NCBI RefSeq assembly: GCF_000179235.2
Contig: NZ_CP039373.1
Span: 2,452,554 to 2,516,553, forward strand
Direction of reading: 5' to 3'
Length of the DNA: 64,000 nt
From: Synechococcus sp. CB0101
GTDB lineage: Bacteria; Cyanobacteriota; Cyanobacteriia; PCC-6307; Cyanobiaceae
The position numbers and the translations under genes are program-made. Below are positions 19,461 through 27,667 of the stretch, one piece after another. The first letter of the stretch is position 1; each line of letters opens with the position of its first letter. Below the pieces are notes generated by a model, which searched no databases, had not been told where the DNA came from, and was given only the letters and a program-made list of their open reading frames with translations.

Positions 19461-21035
19461 GTGCACTCTCTTCTGGCCGAGGCCGGCTCAGCGGCAGCTC
19501 CTGCGGTGAGCGCGATCACCTCCCTGCAGCTCAATGCAGGCGCGGTGGCACCAGAAGGGGCTGTGCTCCTGGCCATGCTGGCTTGCCTGCTGGTGGACCT
19601 GGCCGGCGAGAAGGCCGCATCACGCTGGGTGCCCCTCTTTTCGTACATCGGTTTGGGCACGGCCTTGGGCCTGCTGGCGTTGCAGTGGAACGCCTCGCCG
19701 CTGGAGCCCTCGTTCCTGGGGTCCTTCCTGGCCGACAACCTGGCCATTGCCTTCCGGGCCGTTGTGGCCGCCTCCACGCTGTTGTCGCTGCTGATCAGCT
19801 GGCGCTATGTGGAGCGGGCCGGCACGCCGGTGGGTGAATACGCCGCAATCCTGCTGGCCGCCACCCTCGGAGCCATGCTCCTCTGCGGCTCCACCGACCT
19901 GGTGAGTGTGTTTGTGTCGCTGGAAACCCTCTCGGTGGCCAGCTACCTGCTTTCGGGCTACATGAAGCGCGACGCCCGCAGCTCGGAAGCCGCTCTGAAA
20001 TACCTGTTGGTGGGCTCAGCTGCAGCCGCCGTGTTCCTCTATGGCGCCTCCCTGCTGTACGGCCTCACGGGCGGCAGCACCAGTCTGGATGCAGTAGCCC
20101 TGGCCCTGCAGAGCAGCGCCTCGCCGGTGGCGGCTCTGGCACTGGTGTTTGTGCTGGCCACCGTGGCCTTCAAGATCGCCGCGGTTCCCTTCCACCAGTG
20201 GACACCGGATGTCTACGAAGGCTCTCCCACCCCTGTGGTGGCCTTCCTCTCGGTCGGTTCCAAAGCCGCTGGCTTTGCCCTGGCGTTGCGCATCCTGGTG
20301 GGCTGCTTTGAGCCCTTTGAAGCTCAGTGGAAGCTGCTGTTTACGGTCCTAGCGATCCTCAGCATGGTGCTGGGCAACGTGGTCGCCCTGGCCCAGACCT
20401 CGATGAAGCGGATGCTGGCCTACAGCTCCATCGGTCAAGCCGGTTTTGTGATGATCGGCCTGGTGTGCGGCACCGAAGACGGCTATGCCGCGATGGTGCT
20501 CTACATGGCGGCTTACCTGTTCATGAACCTGGGGGCCTTCGCCTGCATCATCCTGTTCTCACTGCGCACTGGCTCTGATCGCATCAGTGATTACGCCGGC
20601 CTCTATCAGAAAGATCCGCTGATCACCCTGGGCCTCAGCCTTTGCCTGCTCTCCCTGGGCGGCATCCCGCCGATGCTGGGCTTCTTCGGCAAGATTTATC
20701 TCTTCTTCGCCGGCTGGGCTGACGGCCAATACCTCCTGGTGGTGGTGGGCCTGCTCACCTCGGTGGTGTCGATCTACTACTACATCTCGGTGATCAAGAT
20801 GATGGTGGTGAAAGAGCCGCAGGAAGCCTCCGAAGTGGTGAAGGCTTATCCCGAGGTGAACTGGAGCGTTGCCGGTCTTCAACCCCTGCGCGCGGCCCTG
20901 ATCTCCTGTGTGGCTGTTACCGCTGTGGGCGGCATCCTCTCCAACCCGCTGTTCGGCTGGGCGAATGGTGCCGTGGCCGGCACGCCGATGCTGCAGAAAG
21001 CTCTAGCTGCTACCGCCAATCTCCCCGTCGGTTGA
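19461..21035 (+). CDS. ndhB: NAD(P)H-quinone oxidoreductase subunit 2
   Basis: 524 aa, about 14 membrane helices; antiporter-like subunit of cyanobacterial NDH-1, used in respiration, cyclic electron flow and CO2 uptake. Family segments: [54 protein letters not shown] and [22 protein letters not shown] 19461 gives a typical N-terminus. Its stop overlaps the start of the ABC ATPase gene. Confidence 0.97.
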   Translation: MHSLLAEAGSAAAPAVSAITSLQLNAGAVAPEGAVLLAMLACLLVDLAGEKAASRWVPLFSYIGLGTALGLLALQWNASPLEPSFLGSFLADNLAIAFRAVVAASTLLSLLISWRYVERAGTPVGEYAAILLAATLGAMLLCGSTDLVSVFVSLETLSVASYLLSGYMKRDARSSEAALKYLLVGSAAAAVFLYGASLLYGLTGGSTSLDAVALALQSSASPVAALALVFVLATVAFKIAAVPFHQWTPDVYEGSPTPVVAFLSVGSKAAGFALALRILVGCFEPFEAQWKLLFTVLAILSMVLGNVVALAQTSMKRMLAYSSIGQAGFVMIGLVCGTEDGYAAMVLYMAAYLFMNLGAFACIILFSLRTGSDRISDYAGLYQKDPLITLGLSLCLLSLGGIPPMLGFFGKIYLFFAGWADGQYLLVVVGLLTSVVSIYYYISVIKMMVVKEPQEASEVVKAYPEVNWSVAGLQPLRAALISCVAVTAVGGILSNPLFGWANGAVAGTPMLQKALAATANLPVG

Positions 21036-21745
21036 TGACACACACCGCTGCGCCGCTGGTGGCGGAGCTGGATCACATCCGCAAGGTGTACGGCAGTGGA
21101 GACACCGCCGTCACCGCCCTGGATGACCTGTGCCTGAACGTGCGCCGCGGTGAATACCTGGCGGTGATGGGCACCTCCGGCTCGGGCAAAAGCACGGCGA
21201 TGAACATCCTGGGCTGCCTCGATCGCCCCAGCGGCGGCAGTTACAAGCTCAACGGCACCGCTGTGGAACACCTCAGCGACGACCAATTAGCCGACCTGCG
21301 CAATCGCGAACTGGGCTTTGTGTTTCAGCAGTTCCACCTGCTGCAGGAGCTCACGGCCCTGGAGAACGTGATGCTGCCCATGGTGTATGCGGGTGTGCCG
21401 GCTGAGCGGCGGCGGGAGCTGGGAATCGCGGCACTGCAACGGGTGGGGCTGGGTGAACGCCTCAACAACAAACCCAACCAACTCTCCGGCGGCCAGCAGC
21501 AGCGGGTGGCCGTCGCTCGGGCGATCATCAACAACCCCAACCTGCTGCTGGCGGATGAGCCCACCGGCGCCCTGGATTCCCGCACCACCAAGGAAGTGCT
21601 CGATCTCTTCGATGAGCTCCACCGCGAACAGGGAATGACGATCCTGCTGGTCACCCACGAACACGATGTGGCCGCCCGCGCCGAGCGGATCGTGCACTTC
21701 CACGATGGCCGGCTGGTGGACAGCGGCGCAGGCTCCCAGGACTAG
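21035..21745 (+). CDS. ABC transporter ATP-binding protein, MacB/LolD/DevA type
   Basis: 236 aa from ATG 21035. Walker A GTSGSGKST at about residues 46-54, Q-loop FVFQQFHLLQELTALENV, signature LSGGQQQRVAVARA, Walker B LLLADEPTGALD, and switch region LLVTHEHDVAARA. In this subfamily the ATPase works with FtsX/MacB-type permeases that export lipids or peptides. No permease lies next to it; the partner must be elsewhere. Overlaps ndhB by one base and the convergent M23 gene by four. Confidence 0.93.
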   Translation: MTHTAAPLVAELDHIRKVYGSGDTAVTALDDLCLNVRRGEYLAVMGTSGSGKSTAMNILGCLDRPSGGSYKLNGTAVEHLSDDQLADLRNRELGFVFQQFHLLQELTALENVMLPMVYAGVPAERRRELGIAALQRVGLGERLNNKPNQLSGGQQQRVAVARAIINNPNLLLADEPTGALDSRTTKEVLDLFDELHREQGMTILLVTHEHDVAARAERIVHFHDGRLVDSGAGSQD

Positions 21746-22839
21746 CCCTGGGTCGCCGGCCGCTCCAGGCTCTGCAGCAGTTGCCCCATCAGCAGGGCGA
21801 TCGCATCACTGCCCTGCAAACCATTGCCGGGATCAAAGTCGCCCGGATCAATCGCCACCCAGCCACCGGCCGCCGGCTCCCGCAGCTCGAAATGCAGGTG
21901 AGGGCCGGTGCTTAATCCCGTGCTGCCCACCCGGCCGATCACCTCGCCCTGGCGAACCACATCGCCGGCTTTCACATAGAGCTCGGAGAGGTGGCCGTAA
22001 AGGCTGCGGCGCAGCGGCCGTTGATGTTCCACCTCCACCGCCAGTCCATAGCCGCCCGCCAGGCCACTGCTCACCACCTTGCCGCTCAGGGCCGCCACCA
22101 CCGGTGTGCCCTCCGGCGCCGCCAGATCTTCGCCGGCATGCAGCCGCCAGGCCCCGAGCAGCGGATGCAACCGCCAACCAAAGCCGCTGGTGTTCACCGC
22201 ACTGCCGATGATCGGGAGCAACAAGCGGCGGTTGCCATTGCCCAGCACCGGTGCGGGGCGGGGCGTAACCCGAAACACGCTGGCCAGGTTGAAACTGCCG
22301 CCATTGCCGGCGAGCAGCGCCGACACAGGGACGGTGAGCGGCGGCAGGGGCATGCCGTTGGCATCCATCCGCCCGCCCCAGGCGGTATTGCCATTGCTGC
22401 CACCGCGGCGCCCCCAGCGCAGGGCAATACCGCCACGGCACTCCCGGGCGGAGAGAGCACCGCCGCGGCAGGCCTGCTGGAACGCCCCCACATCAAGAGG
22501 AGCCAGGCTGCCGGCACCACGCACCAGATTGCGCTCACTGGGGGTCACCACCCCTTGGCGCACCAGCTCATCCAGGGATTGATCAAAACGCTTCGGCGCT
22601 GTGGCCGCACCACTCAGCCGCGCGGGATCAGGCCGCAGCGGCCCGGCAGTGCTCCCCGGCGGAGGCAACAGCGGTGCGACTGGGGTTGGTGTGGGCGGCG
22701 ATGCCGGTGCTGGCTCTTGCGGCTGAGCTGCCTCCAGCTGGGCCCAGGCCAGGCCTCCCCCCAGCAGCGCGGGCAGCGCCACCAGCAGGCTCAGCGGTTG
22801 GAGGCGAGGCACAGCAGCCGCGAAAACAAAGCGCCTCAA
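21742..22839 (-). CDS. M23 family metallopeptidase (LytM-type)
   Basis: 365 aa. N-terminal signal segment (LLVALPALLGGGLAWA), a Pro/Ala-rich linker, a region of about 100 residues with QACRGGALSARECRGG, then the C-terminal peptidase domain. Zn ligands are in HAGEDLAAPEGTP and in GPHLHFEL. Secreted endopeptidase or scaffold acting on peptidoglycan cross-links. Convergent with the ABC ATPase gene, overlapping by four bases. Confidence 0.92.
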   Translation of the reverse strand: MRRFVFAAAVPRLQPLSLLVALPALLGGGLAWAQLEAAQPQEPAPASPPTPTPVAPLLPPPGSTAGPLRPDPARLSGAATAPKRFDQSLDELVRQGVVTPSERNLVRGAGSLAPLDVGAFQQACRGGALSARECRGGIALRWGRRGGSNGNTAWGGRMDANGMPLPPLTVPVSALLAGNGGSFNLASVFRVTPRPAPVLGNGNRRLLLPIIGSAVNTSGFGWRLHPLLGAWRLHAGEDLAAPEGTPVVAALSGKVVSSGLAGGYGLAVEVEHQRPLRRSLYGHLSELYVKAGDVVRQGEVIGRVGSTGLSTGPHLHFELREPAAGGWVAIDPGDFDPGNGLQGSDAIALLMGQLLQSLERPATQG

Positions 22840-22842
22840 ACT

Positions 22843-23598
22843 CTAGAAAGCGCGCTGCAGCACAGCCACCTCGGAGCCGCGGCAAAGCCGCAACCCTCCA
22901 TCAGCCGCTAGCCCTGCCACCCTCCAGAGCGCTCCGTTGTGCTCGATTCCCTCAGGGCGCCAAAGGCGCTGCTCGGCCTGGCGCCGCACCAGCTCAGGCT
23001 GATCAGCCGCCGCCGCTGCCCACTCCAGGCCGCGCAGCACGCGTGCCGCCAACAACGGCGGCTGCGCCTGAGGGTGGTGGGGCTGACCGAGGCCTTGCGC
23101 CAAGTTGATCGCGCCGGGCGGTACGCGATTGCAGCCGTTGATCCCCACCCCCAGCTGGGCGTAGCGCACCTGGCCGCCCCGCCAACGCAACCGCGGCAGG
23201 ATGCCCGCCAGCTTGCGCTCCCTCAACAGCAGATCGTTGGGCCACTTGATCTGGGGCCGCAGGTCCAGGGCCTCGAGCTCCAGCGCCACACCCACTGCTG
23301 CCGCCAGGGCAAGCGACGCAGCGCCGATGGGATGAGAGGGCCACGGCAGCGCCGCACTCAGCCACACCCCACCGGCAGGCGACTGCCATACCCGGCCCTG
23401 CTGCCCATGGCCATAACGCTGCTGGCGGGCGCACACTGCTAAGGGAAACCGCCCAGAAGCCGCCAGCCAGCGCTCCAACTCCAGCTCCGTGCTGGCGCAC
23501 ACCGGCACCACCCTCAGCTGCCATGGGAGCGGGTGATCTCCAGGGCAGCGCTGCAGCGCAGCTGCCAGGGCAGCGGCCTTCAGAGCTGGGCCAGCCAA
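22843..23598 (-). CDS. birA: Biotin-[acetyl-CoA carboxylase] ligase
   Basis: About 251 aa, without the N-terminal HTH of E. coli BirA, as usual in cyanobacteria. Catalytic motifs: ARQQRYGHGQQGRVWQSP, LKPQIKWPNDLLL-type segment (here RPQIKWPNDLLL) and KLAGILPR. It attaches biotin to the carboxyl carrier protein. TTG 23598, inside the aminotransferase 3' end, is the best start; no ATG is available before the conserved region, and a later GTG near RVVPVCASTE is possible. Confidence 0.9.
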   Translation of the reverse strand: MAGPALKAAALAAALQRCPGDHPLPWQLRVVPVCASTELELERWLAASGRFPLAVCARQQRYGHGQQGRVWQSPAGGVWLSAALPWPSHPIGAASLALAAAVGVALELEALDLRPQIKWPNDLLLRERKLAGILPRLRWRGGQVRYAQLGVGINGCNRVPPGAINLAQGLGQPHHPQAQPPLLAARVLRGLEWAAAAADQPELVRRQAEQRLWRPEGIEHNGALWRVAGLAADGGLRLCRGSEVAVLQRAF

Positions 23599-24800
23599 GC
23601 CGCCATCCGCTGGGCACCAGCCTCCAACTGCTCGATCGGATGCACCAGCGCCAACCGCGCAAACCCCTCGCCGCCAGCGCCAAAACCATTTCCGGGCGTG
23701 AGACACACCCCGCTGGCCTCCAGCAGCTGAGCGCAAAAGCGCTCCGAATCCAGGCCTGCAGCGCGAGCACGCTGGGGCAGCTCCAGCCAGAGATACAGCG
23801 CCATTGAGGGGATCCGCACCGGCCAACCCGCCGCCTGGAACACAGCGGCCAGGCGATCACGCCGCTCGCGGTAAACGGGCTTGATCCGCTCCGGCCAGTC
23901 ACCCGCCTGCTCCAGGGCCGCAATCCCGCCAGCCTGCAGCGCCGTGCTCTGGTTGAAATCCACCACGCCCTTGAGCTGCCGCAGGGCCGTAATCAACGGC
24001 TCCGCCCCGATGGCGAAGGCCAGACGGTACCCGCCGAGGCACCAACCCTTGGAAAACGAGAAAAACTCAATGCCGCACTGGCGCCACAGCGGCGAACGCA
24101 ACAGCGCCGGCGCCTCACCCTCGAGCGCCAAATCCACGTAGGGGTTGTCGTGGGCGAACACCACGCCGTGGCGCACGGCCCGCTCTGCGGCGGCATCCAC
24201 CCAGGCCTGCTGGCCGGTGGTAGCGGTTGGGTTATGGGGGAAACCCAGCACCATCAACTTGAGGGCATCCCACTCACTGGTGCTGAGCTGATCGAAATCG
24301 GGTGCAAAGCCTTCCGCGGGGTGAAGCGGCAGAAAGCGCGGCTCGGCCGAGGCCAAACGCAAACCACCGAGATGGGAGGGGTAATAGGGATCGAGCAACA
24401 GCGCCGGATCGCCCGGATTGAGCACCGCCAGCGGCAGATGGGCCGTTCCCTCCTGGGAGCCCACCAGCAGCAACACCTCTCGCTCCGGATCCACCACCAC
24501 GCCAAAACGGCGCTGAGCCCAGGCTGCTACGGCCTCGCGGAAGGGAAGGGTGGCGCCATGCAAGCAATAGGCCGCGCTCTCGGGCCGGCCAAGCTGACCG
24601 CGAATGGCCTCGAGGGCCACCTCAGGTGGCTGGAGATCTGTTGAGCCCAGCGAGAGATCAAGCAGGGGTGGCAGCCCGGCCGCAGCGGCAGCAGCGCGAT
24701 ACGACTGCTTGCGCTGATCATTCCGCGCAAAAACCCCGCTACCCAGGGCTGCAACCCGGTCAGACAGATGCAGGGAGGTCAGTCCCTCAGAGATGGGCAT
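23580..24800 (-). CDS. Class I/II PLP-dependent aminotransferase
   Basis: 406 aa. Fold-type I aspartate aminotransferase family: LDLSLGSTDLQPPEVALEA, GSQEGTAHLPLAVLNPGDP, LGFPHNPTATTG, HDNPYVDLAL, PLP Lys in FFSFSKGWCLGGYRLAF, and C-terminal GFARLALVHP. Closest to the succinyl- or LL-diaminopimelate aminotransferase-like group, but the substrate cannot be fixed by eye. ATG 24800 overlaps the thioredoxin stop by 14 bases; birA starts within its last codons. Confidence 0.88.
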   Translation of the reverse strand: MPISEGLTSLHLSDRVAALGSGVFARNDQRKQSYRAAAAAAGLPPLLDLSLGSTDLQPPEVALEAIRGQLGRPESAAYCLHGATLPFREAVAAWAQRRFGVVVDPEREVLLLVGSQEGTAHLPLAVLNPGDPALLLDPYYPSHLGGLRLASAEPRFLPLHPAEGFAPDFDQLSTSEWDALKLMVLGFPHNPTATTGQQAWVDAAAERAVRHGVVFAHDNPYVDLALEGEAPALLRSPLWRQCGIEFFSFSKGWCLGGYRLAFAIGAEPLITALRQLKGVVDFNQSTALQAGGIAALEQAGDWPERIKPVYRERRDRLAAVFQAAGWPVRIPSMALYLWLELPQRARAAGLDSERFCAQLLEASGVCLTPGNGFGAGGEGFARLALVHPIEQLEAGAQRMAAWLAQL

Positions 24801-25107
24801 CCAGGAAGGCCTTGAGCTGGGGTTGAGCCATGGCGCCTTCGTGGCGAGCCACTTCCTGGCCGTTCTTGAAAATCACCAGCGTGGGTAAGCCCTGAATCCC
24901 CATCTGATCGCGGGCGGTGGGGTTGGGATCTGCCTCGAGCTTGCCCACGGCCAAGCGGCCGGAATATTCGCCGGCAGCCCAGTCCATCATCGGAGCCATC
25001 AGCCGGCAGGGGCCGCACCACTCAGCCCAAACATCCACCAGTACTGGCGTGGCGGCATCCAGCACCTCGGCCTGGAAGTTGGCATCGGTGAGGTGCAGAA
25101 CAGACAC
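24787..25107 (-). CDS. trxA: Thioredoxin
   Basis: 106 aa from GTG 25107. Active site W30-C31-G32-P33-C34, then PMMDWAAGEYSGRLAVGKLE, cis-Pro in GLPTLVIFKNGQEV. Normal length. Cytosolic disulfide reductase. A TTG 12 bases upstream (25119) is an alternative start. The first gene of the trx - aminotransferase - birA row, each overlapping the next. Confidence 0.93.
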   Translation of the reverse strand: MSVLHLTDANFQAEVLDAATPVLVDVWAEWCGPCRLMAPMMDWAAGEYSGRLAVGKLEADPNPTARDQMGIQGLPTLVIFKNGQEVARHEGAMAQPQLKAFLDAHL

Positions 25108-25139
25108 GGCGGCAGGCAACGCTCCGGCGATTGTATGGA

Positions 25140-25907
25140 TCAGAGCTTGTCGATCGAGCGCTTCAGCTCCTCAAGCTCAGCATCCACCTCTTCCACCTTC
25201 ACCGGCTGCACGACACCACCTGCTTCCGGCAGAGCAGCGGCAGGGGCGCTGCCAGCCAACTTGCCCTTGAGAGCAGCCAGTTCGTCATCCACTTCGGGAG
25301 CCCCTTCGAGCGCTGCAAACTGACTTTCCAGATCCGCACCGGCCAGCTCAGCGGCAGCCTGACTGCGGGCCTCCAGCGCCTCCACCTTCTCTTCCATGCG
25401 TTCAAAAGCCGCCATGGAACTGTTGGTGCCGAGGTTGCCCACGGCGCTCTGCAACTGCGCCTGGGCCTGGGCCGCCTGGGCCCGGGCCTTGAGCATGTCT
25501 TTTTTGGTTTTCGCCTCGGCGATCTTGCTTTCGAGCTTCACCAGGCTCTGCTTGAGCTGCTCCACCTGGCCCGCCTGGCTCTGCAGCTGAGTATTCAGGG
25601 CGGTGGCTGTGTCCTGGCAGGTTTTGCGGCGACCCAAGGCCTCGCGCGCCAAGTCTTCTTCACCTTTTTTCAGGGCCAGCTCAGCCCGCTCGTACCAGAT
25701 TTTGGCCTGGGCTTCAGCCTGCTCAGCCTGGTTCTGAATGCGCTTCTGGCTGGCGATGGCGGTGGCCACGGCCTGGCGCAGCTTCACCAGATCGGCCTGC
25801 ATGTCGGCCACCGACTGATCCAGGATCTTCGCGGGGTCCTCCATGGCTCCCACCGCCGCGTTGGCGTTGGCACGCACCAGACGGCCGAGGCGATCAAAGA
25901 AGCCCAT
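25140..25907 (-). CDS. vipp1: PspA/IM30 family protein (Vipp1-like)
   Basis: 255 aa, almost wholly coiled coil. N-terminal amphipathic helix MGFFDRLGRLVRANANAAVG, the PspA signature MEDPAKILDQSVADMQADL, long heptad helices to about residue 215, then a C-terminal acidic helix (VEEVDAELEELKRSIDKL) separated by an Ala/Pro linker, as in Vipp1 and unlike plain PspA. It forms membrane-bound ESCRT-III-like rings supporting thylakoid integrity. Divergent from the MscS gene. Confidence 0.92.
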   Translation of the reverse strand: MGFFDRLGRLVRANANAAVGAMEDPAKILDQSVADMQADLVKLRQAVATAIASQKRIQNQAEQAEAQAKIWYERAELALKKGEEDLAREALGRRKTCQDTATALNTQLQSQAGQVEQLKQSLVKLESKIAEAKTKKDMLKARAQAAQAQAQLQSAVGNLGTNSSMAAFERMEEKVEALEARSQAAAELAGADLESQFAALEGAPEVDDELAALKGKLAGSAPAAALPEAGGVVQPVKVEEVDAELEELKRSIDKL

Positions 25908-26003
25908 GGATGTGCAGCGGTTTCAGAAGCCGTGGCGACAGGCTATCGAAAGCGGCCGCATCAAAACTCCACCCTTACGGTGGACGTTGCTACCCGATCG
26001 CTG

Positions 26004-27128
26004 ATGTCAGGTGCGCGCCAGCGGCTGCTGAACGACGTTGATTTCTTTCAAAGCAACGAAGGGCTGCTGGTGGGAACAGGGCTGCTGATCGCCCTCTGGC
26101 TCCTGCTGAAGTTGGTGGAGCGCTACGGACGGCGCGTGCGGCCGCTGGTCCCGCAGCTGGCCGCAACGCTCAAGCGCCCCTTGATCACGGGCCTCAGTGC
26201 AGCCCTGTATCTGGGCTGGCTGGCCCATGCCATCAGCGGTGCTGCACCGGCGCTGATGCCGCTCAAGGGCCTTGAAACCTCCACCGCGCTCACCTTGATT
26301 GCGGTTGGCTGGGCAACGATCAACCTGGGGCAGACGCTGCTACGCACCGATCATGTGCAGCGCTGGCTTGGCGTGGATGATCCGCGCGATCGCGCAATGG
26401 TCACCAGCCTTCTGGATCGGCTCCTCTCCATCGGGGTAGTGGTGCTCACGGTGGCGGCACTGATGGTCACCTTTGGCGTGTCGACGACAGCCGTGGCCAC
26501 GATGCTGGGCGGAGCCGGCATCGGCATCGGCTTCGGCACCCAACAGGTGTCGCAGAACTTCCTCTCGGGCTTGATGCTGTATTTCAACCGCCCCTTCTCG
26601 GTGGGCGACTGGATTCAGTTGCCGATCTGGTCGGGCGTGGAGACCTCCACGCTGCAGGGCACGGTGGAGCGGATCGGCTGGTATCACACCCGCATCGTGA
26701 CCCTGGATCGCCGCCCGTTATCGATCCCCAACTCGGTGTTTGCCACCACACCGATCGAAAATCCGGGGCGGATGTACAACCGCCAGATCAAGGCCAGCAT
26801 CAGCTTGCGCTACGAGGATCTACCGCGGATCGAAGCGATCGCTGAGGCGGTGAATGAACTGCTGCACAACCACCCCGACATCGATTCCAAACAGATGATC
26901 TTGGTGAGCTTTAACGAATGGGCCAGCTCCTCGATCAATCTGCTCGTGTATTGCTTCACCCGAACAACCGTGTGGAGCGAGTATCTGGCAGTGCAGCAGA
27001 AGATCTTTCTTGAGATCGCCAAAATTGTGCAGGAGGCCGGCGGTGACTTCGCCTTCAACTGCACCACCCTCTACCCAGCACCGGATCTGGGCAACAACCA
27101 CCCGATCCGCTCCCTCACCGCAAGCTGA
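26004..27128 (+). CDS. Small-conductance mechanosensitive channel (MscS family)
   Basis: 374 aa from ATG 26004; GTG 25980 is an in-frame alternative. Four to five N-terminal membrane segments, then the pore helix and upper beta domain: GGAGIGIGFGTQQVSQNFLSG, LYFNRPFSVGDWIQL, GTVERIGWYHTRIVTLDRR and IPNSVFATTPIENPGR. Releases osmolytes on hypo-osmotic shock. A much longer open frame upstream lies antisense to vipp1 and is rejected. Its stop overlaps the next gene's ATG. Confidence 0.93.
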   Translation: MSGARQRLLNDVDFFQSNEGLLVGTGLLIALWLLLKLVERYGRRVRPLVPQLAATLKRPLITGLSAALYLGWLAHAISGAAPALMPLKGLETSTALTLIAVGWATINLGQTLLRTDHVQRWLGVDDPRDRAMVTSLLDRLLSIGVVVLTVAALMVTFGVSTTAVATMLGGAGIGIGFGTQQVSQNFLSGLMLYFNRPFSVGDWIQLPIWSGVETSTLQGTVERIGWYHTRIVTLDRRPLSIPNSVFATTPIENPGRMYNRQIKASISLRYEDLPRIEAIAEAVNELLHNHPDIDSKQMILVSFNEWASSSINLLVYCFTRTTVWSEYLAVQQKIFLEIAKIVQEAGGDFAFNCTTLYPAPDLGNNHPIRSLTAS

Positions 27129-27667
27129 TGCAATCACGCAAGGCTGGCGATGTGTCGTATCTGGTGCCCTCGCCGCCAGCGCCGGCAACGGGCCTGAAGA
27201 CATGCCTCAACCAGCTGCAAGAGCACTGGCGCCGGGACGAAAACCTGGCCGCCCTCTGGCAGGCCTGGCCGGGCATCGCCGGTGCCCAGCTGGCACCCCA
27301 CTGCCGGCCCCTGCGGCTCCAGGGCGGACGCCTGGTGGTGGGTGCCAGCCACCCCCAATGGCTGCAGGCGCTGCGCTTCAACAAACACCGCTTGCTGGGC
27401 GCCCTGCGCGGCGCTGGTTTTTCCGTGAAGGATCTGGTGCTGCAGCAACACCAACCCTCCCCCCTACCGCCCTTCGGCAGCGACGAGGAGGCCCAGGTCT
27501 GGGCGCACCATCCCAGCCGAGTGGATGTCTACGGGATGACCAGCTGCCCCAGCTGTCAGCGGCCGGCACCGGCCGGTGAACTGCAGCGCTGGGGGCACTG
27601 CAGCTTCTGCCAACGGGAACGCATGGACAACGGCGTGGCCATGGGCACCCCCGCCAGCGATCAGTAG
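27128..27667 (+). CDS. DUF721 (DciA-like) protein with zinc-ribbon tail
   Basis: 179 aa. The N-terminal ~100 residues match DUF721, the family of the bacterial helicase loader DciA: LNQLQEHWRRDENLAALWQ, WPGIAGAQLAPHCRPLRL, GGRLVVGASHPQWLQAL. The C-terminus adds CPSCQRPAPAGELQRWGHC and CSFC, a probable zinc ribbon. Start ATG overlaps the MscS stop by one base. The 3' end overlaps the convergent glycosyltransferase by seven bases. The role in replication is inferred from the family. Confidence 0.85.
   Translation: MQSRKAGDVSYLVPSPPAPATGLKTCLNQLQEHWRRDENLAALWQAWPGIAGAQLAPHCRPLRLQGGRLVVGASHPQWLQALRFNKHRLLGALRGAGFSVKDLVLQQHQPSPLPPFGSDEEAQVWAHHPSRVDVYGMTSCPSCQRPAPAGELQRWGHCSFCQRERMDNGVAMGTPASDQ

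Noticed and set aside
19343-19777. Extra 145 codons before topA
   Set aside because: TopA homology starts right at GTG 19342; the extension overlaps the ndhB 5' end on the other strand.
25131-26003. N-terminal extension of the MscS frame
   Set aside because: Lies antisense to vipp1; the channel family begins near 26004.
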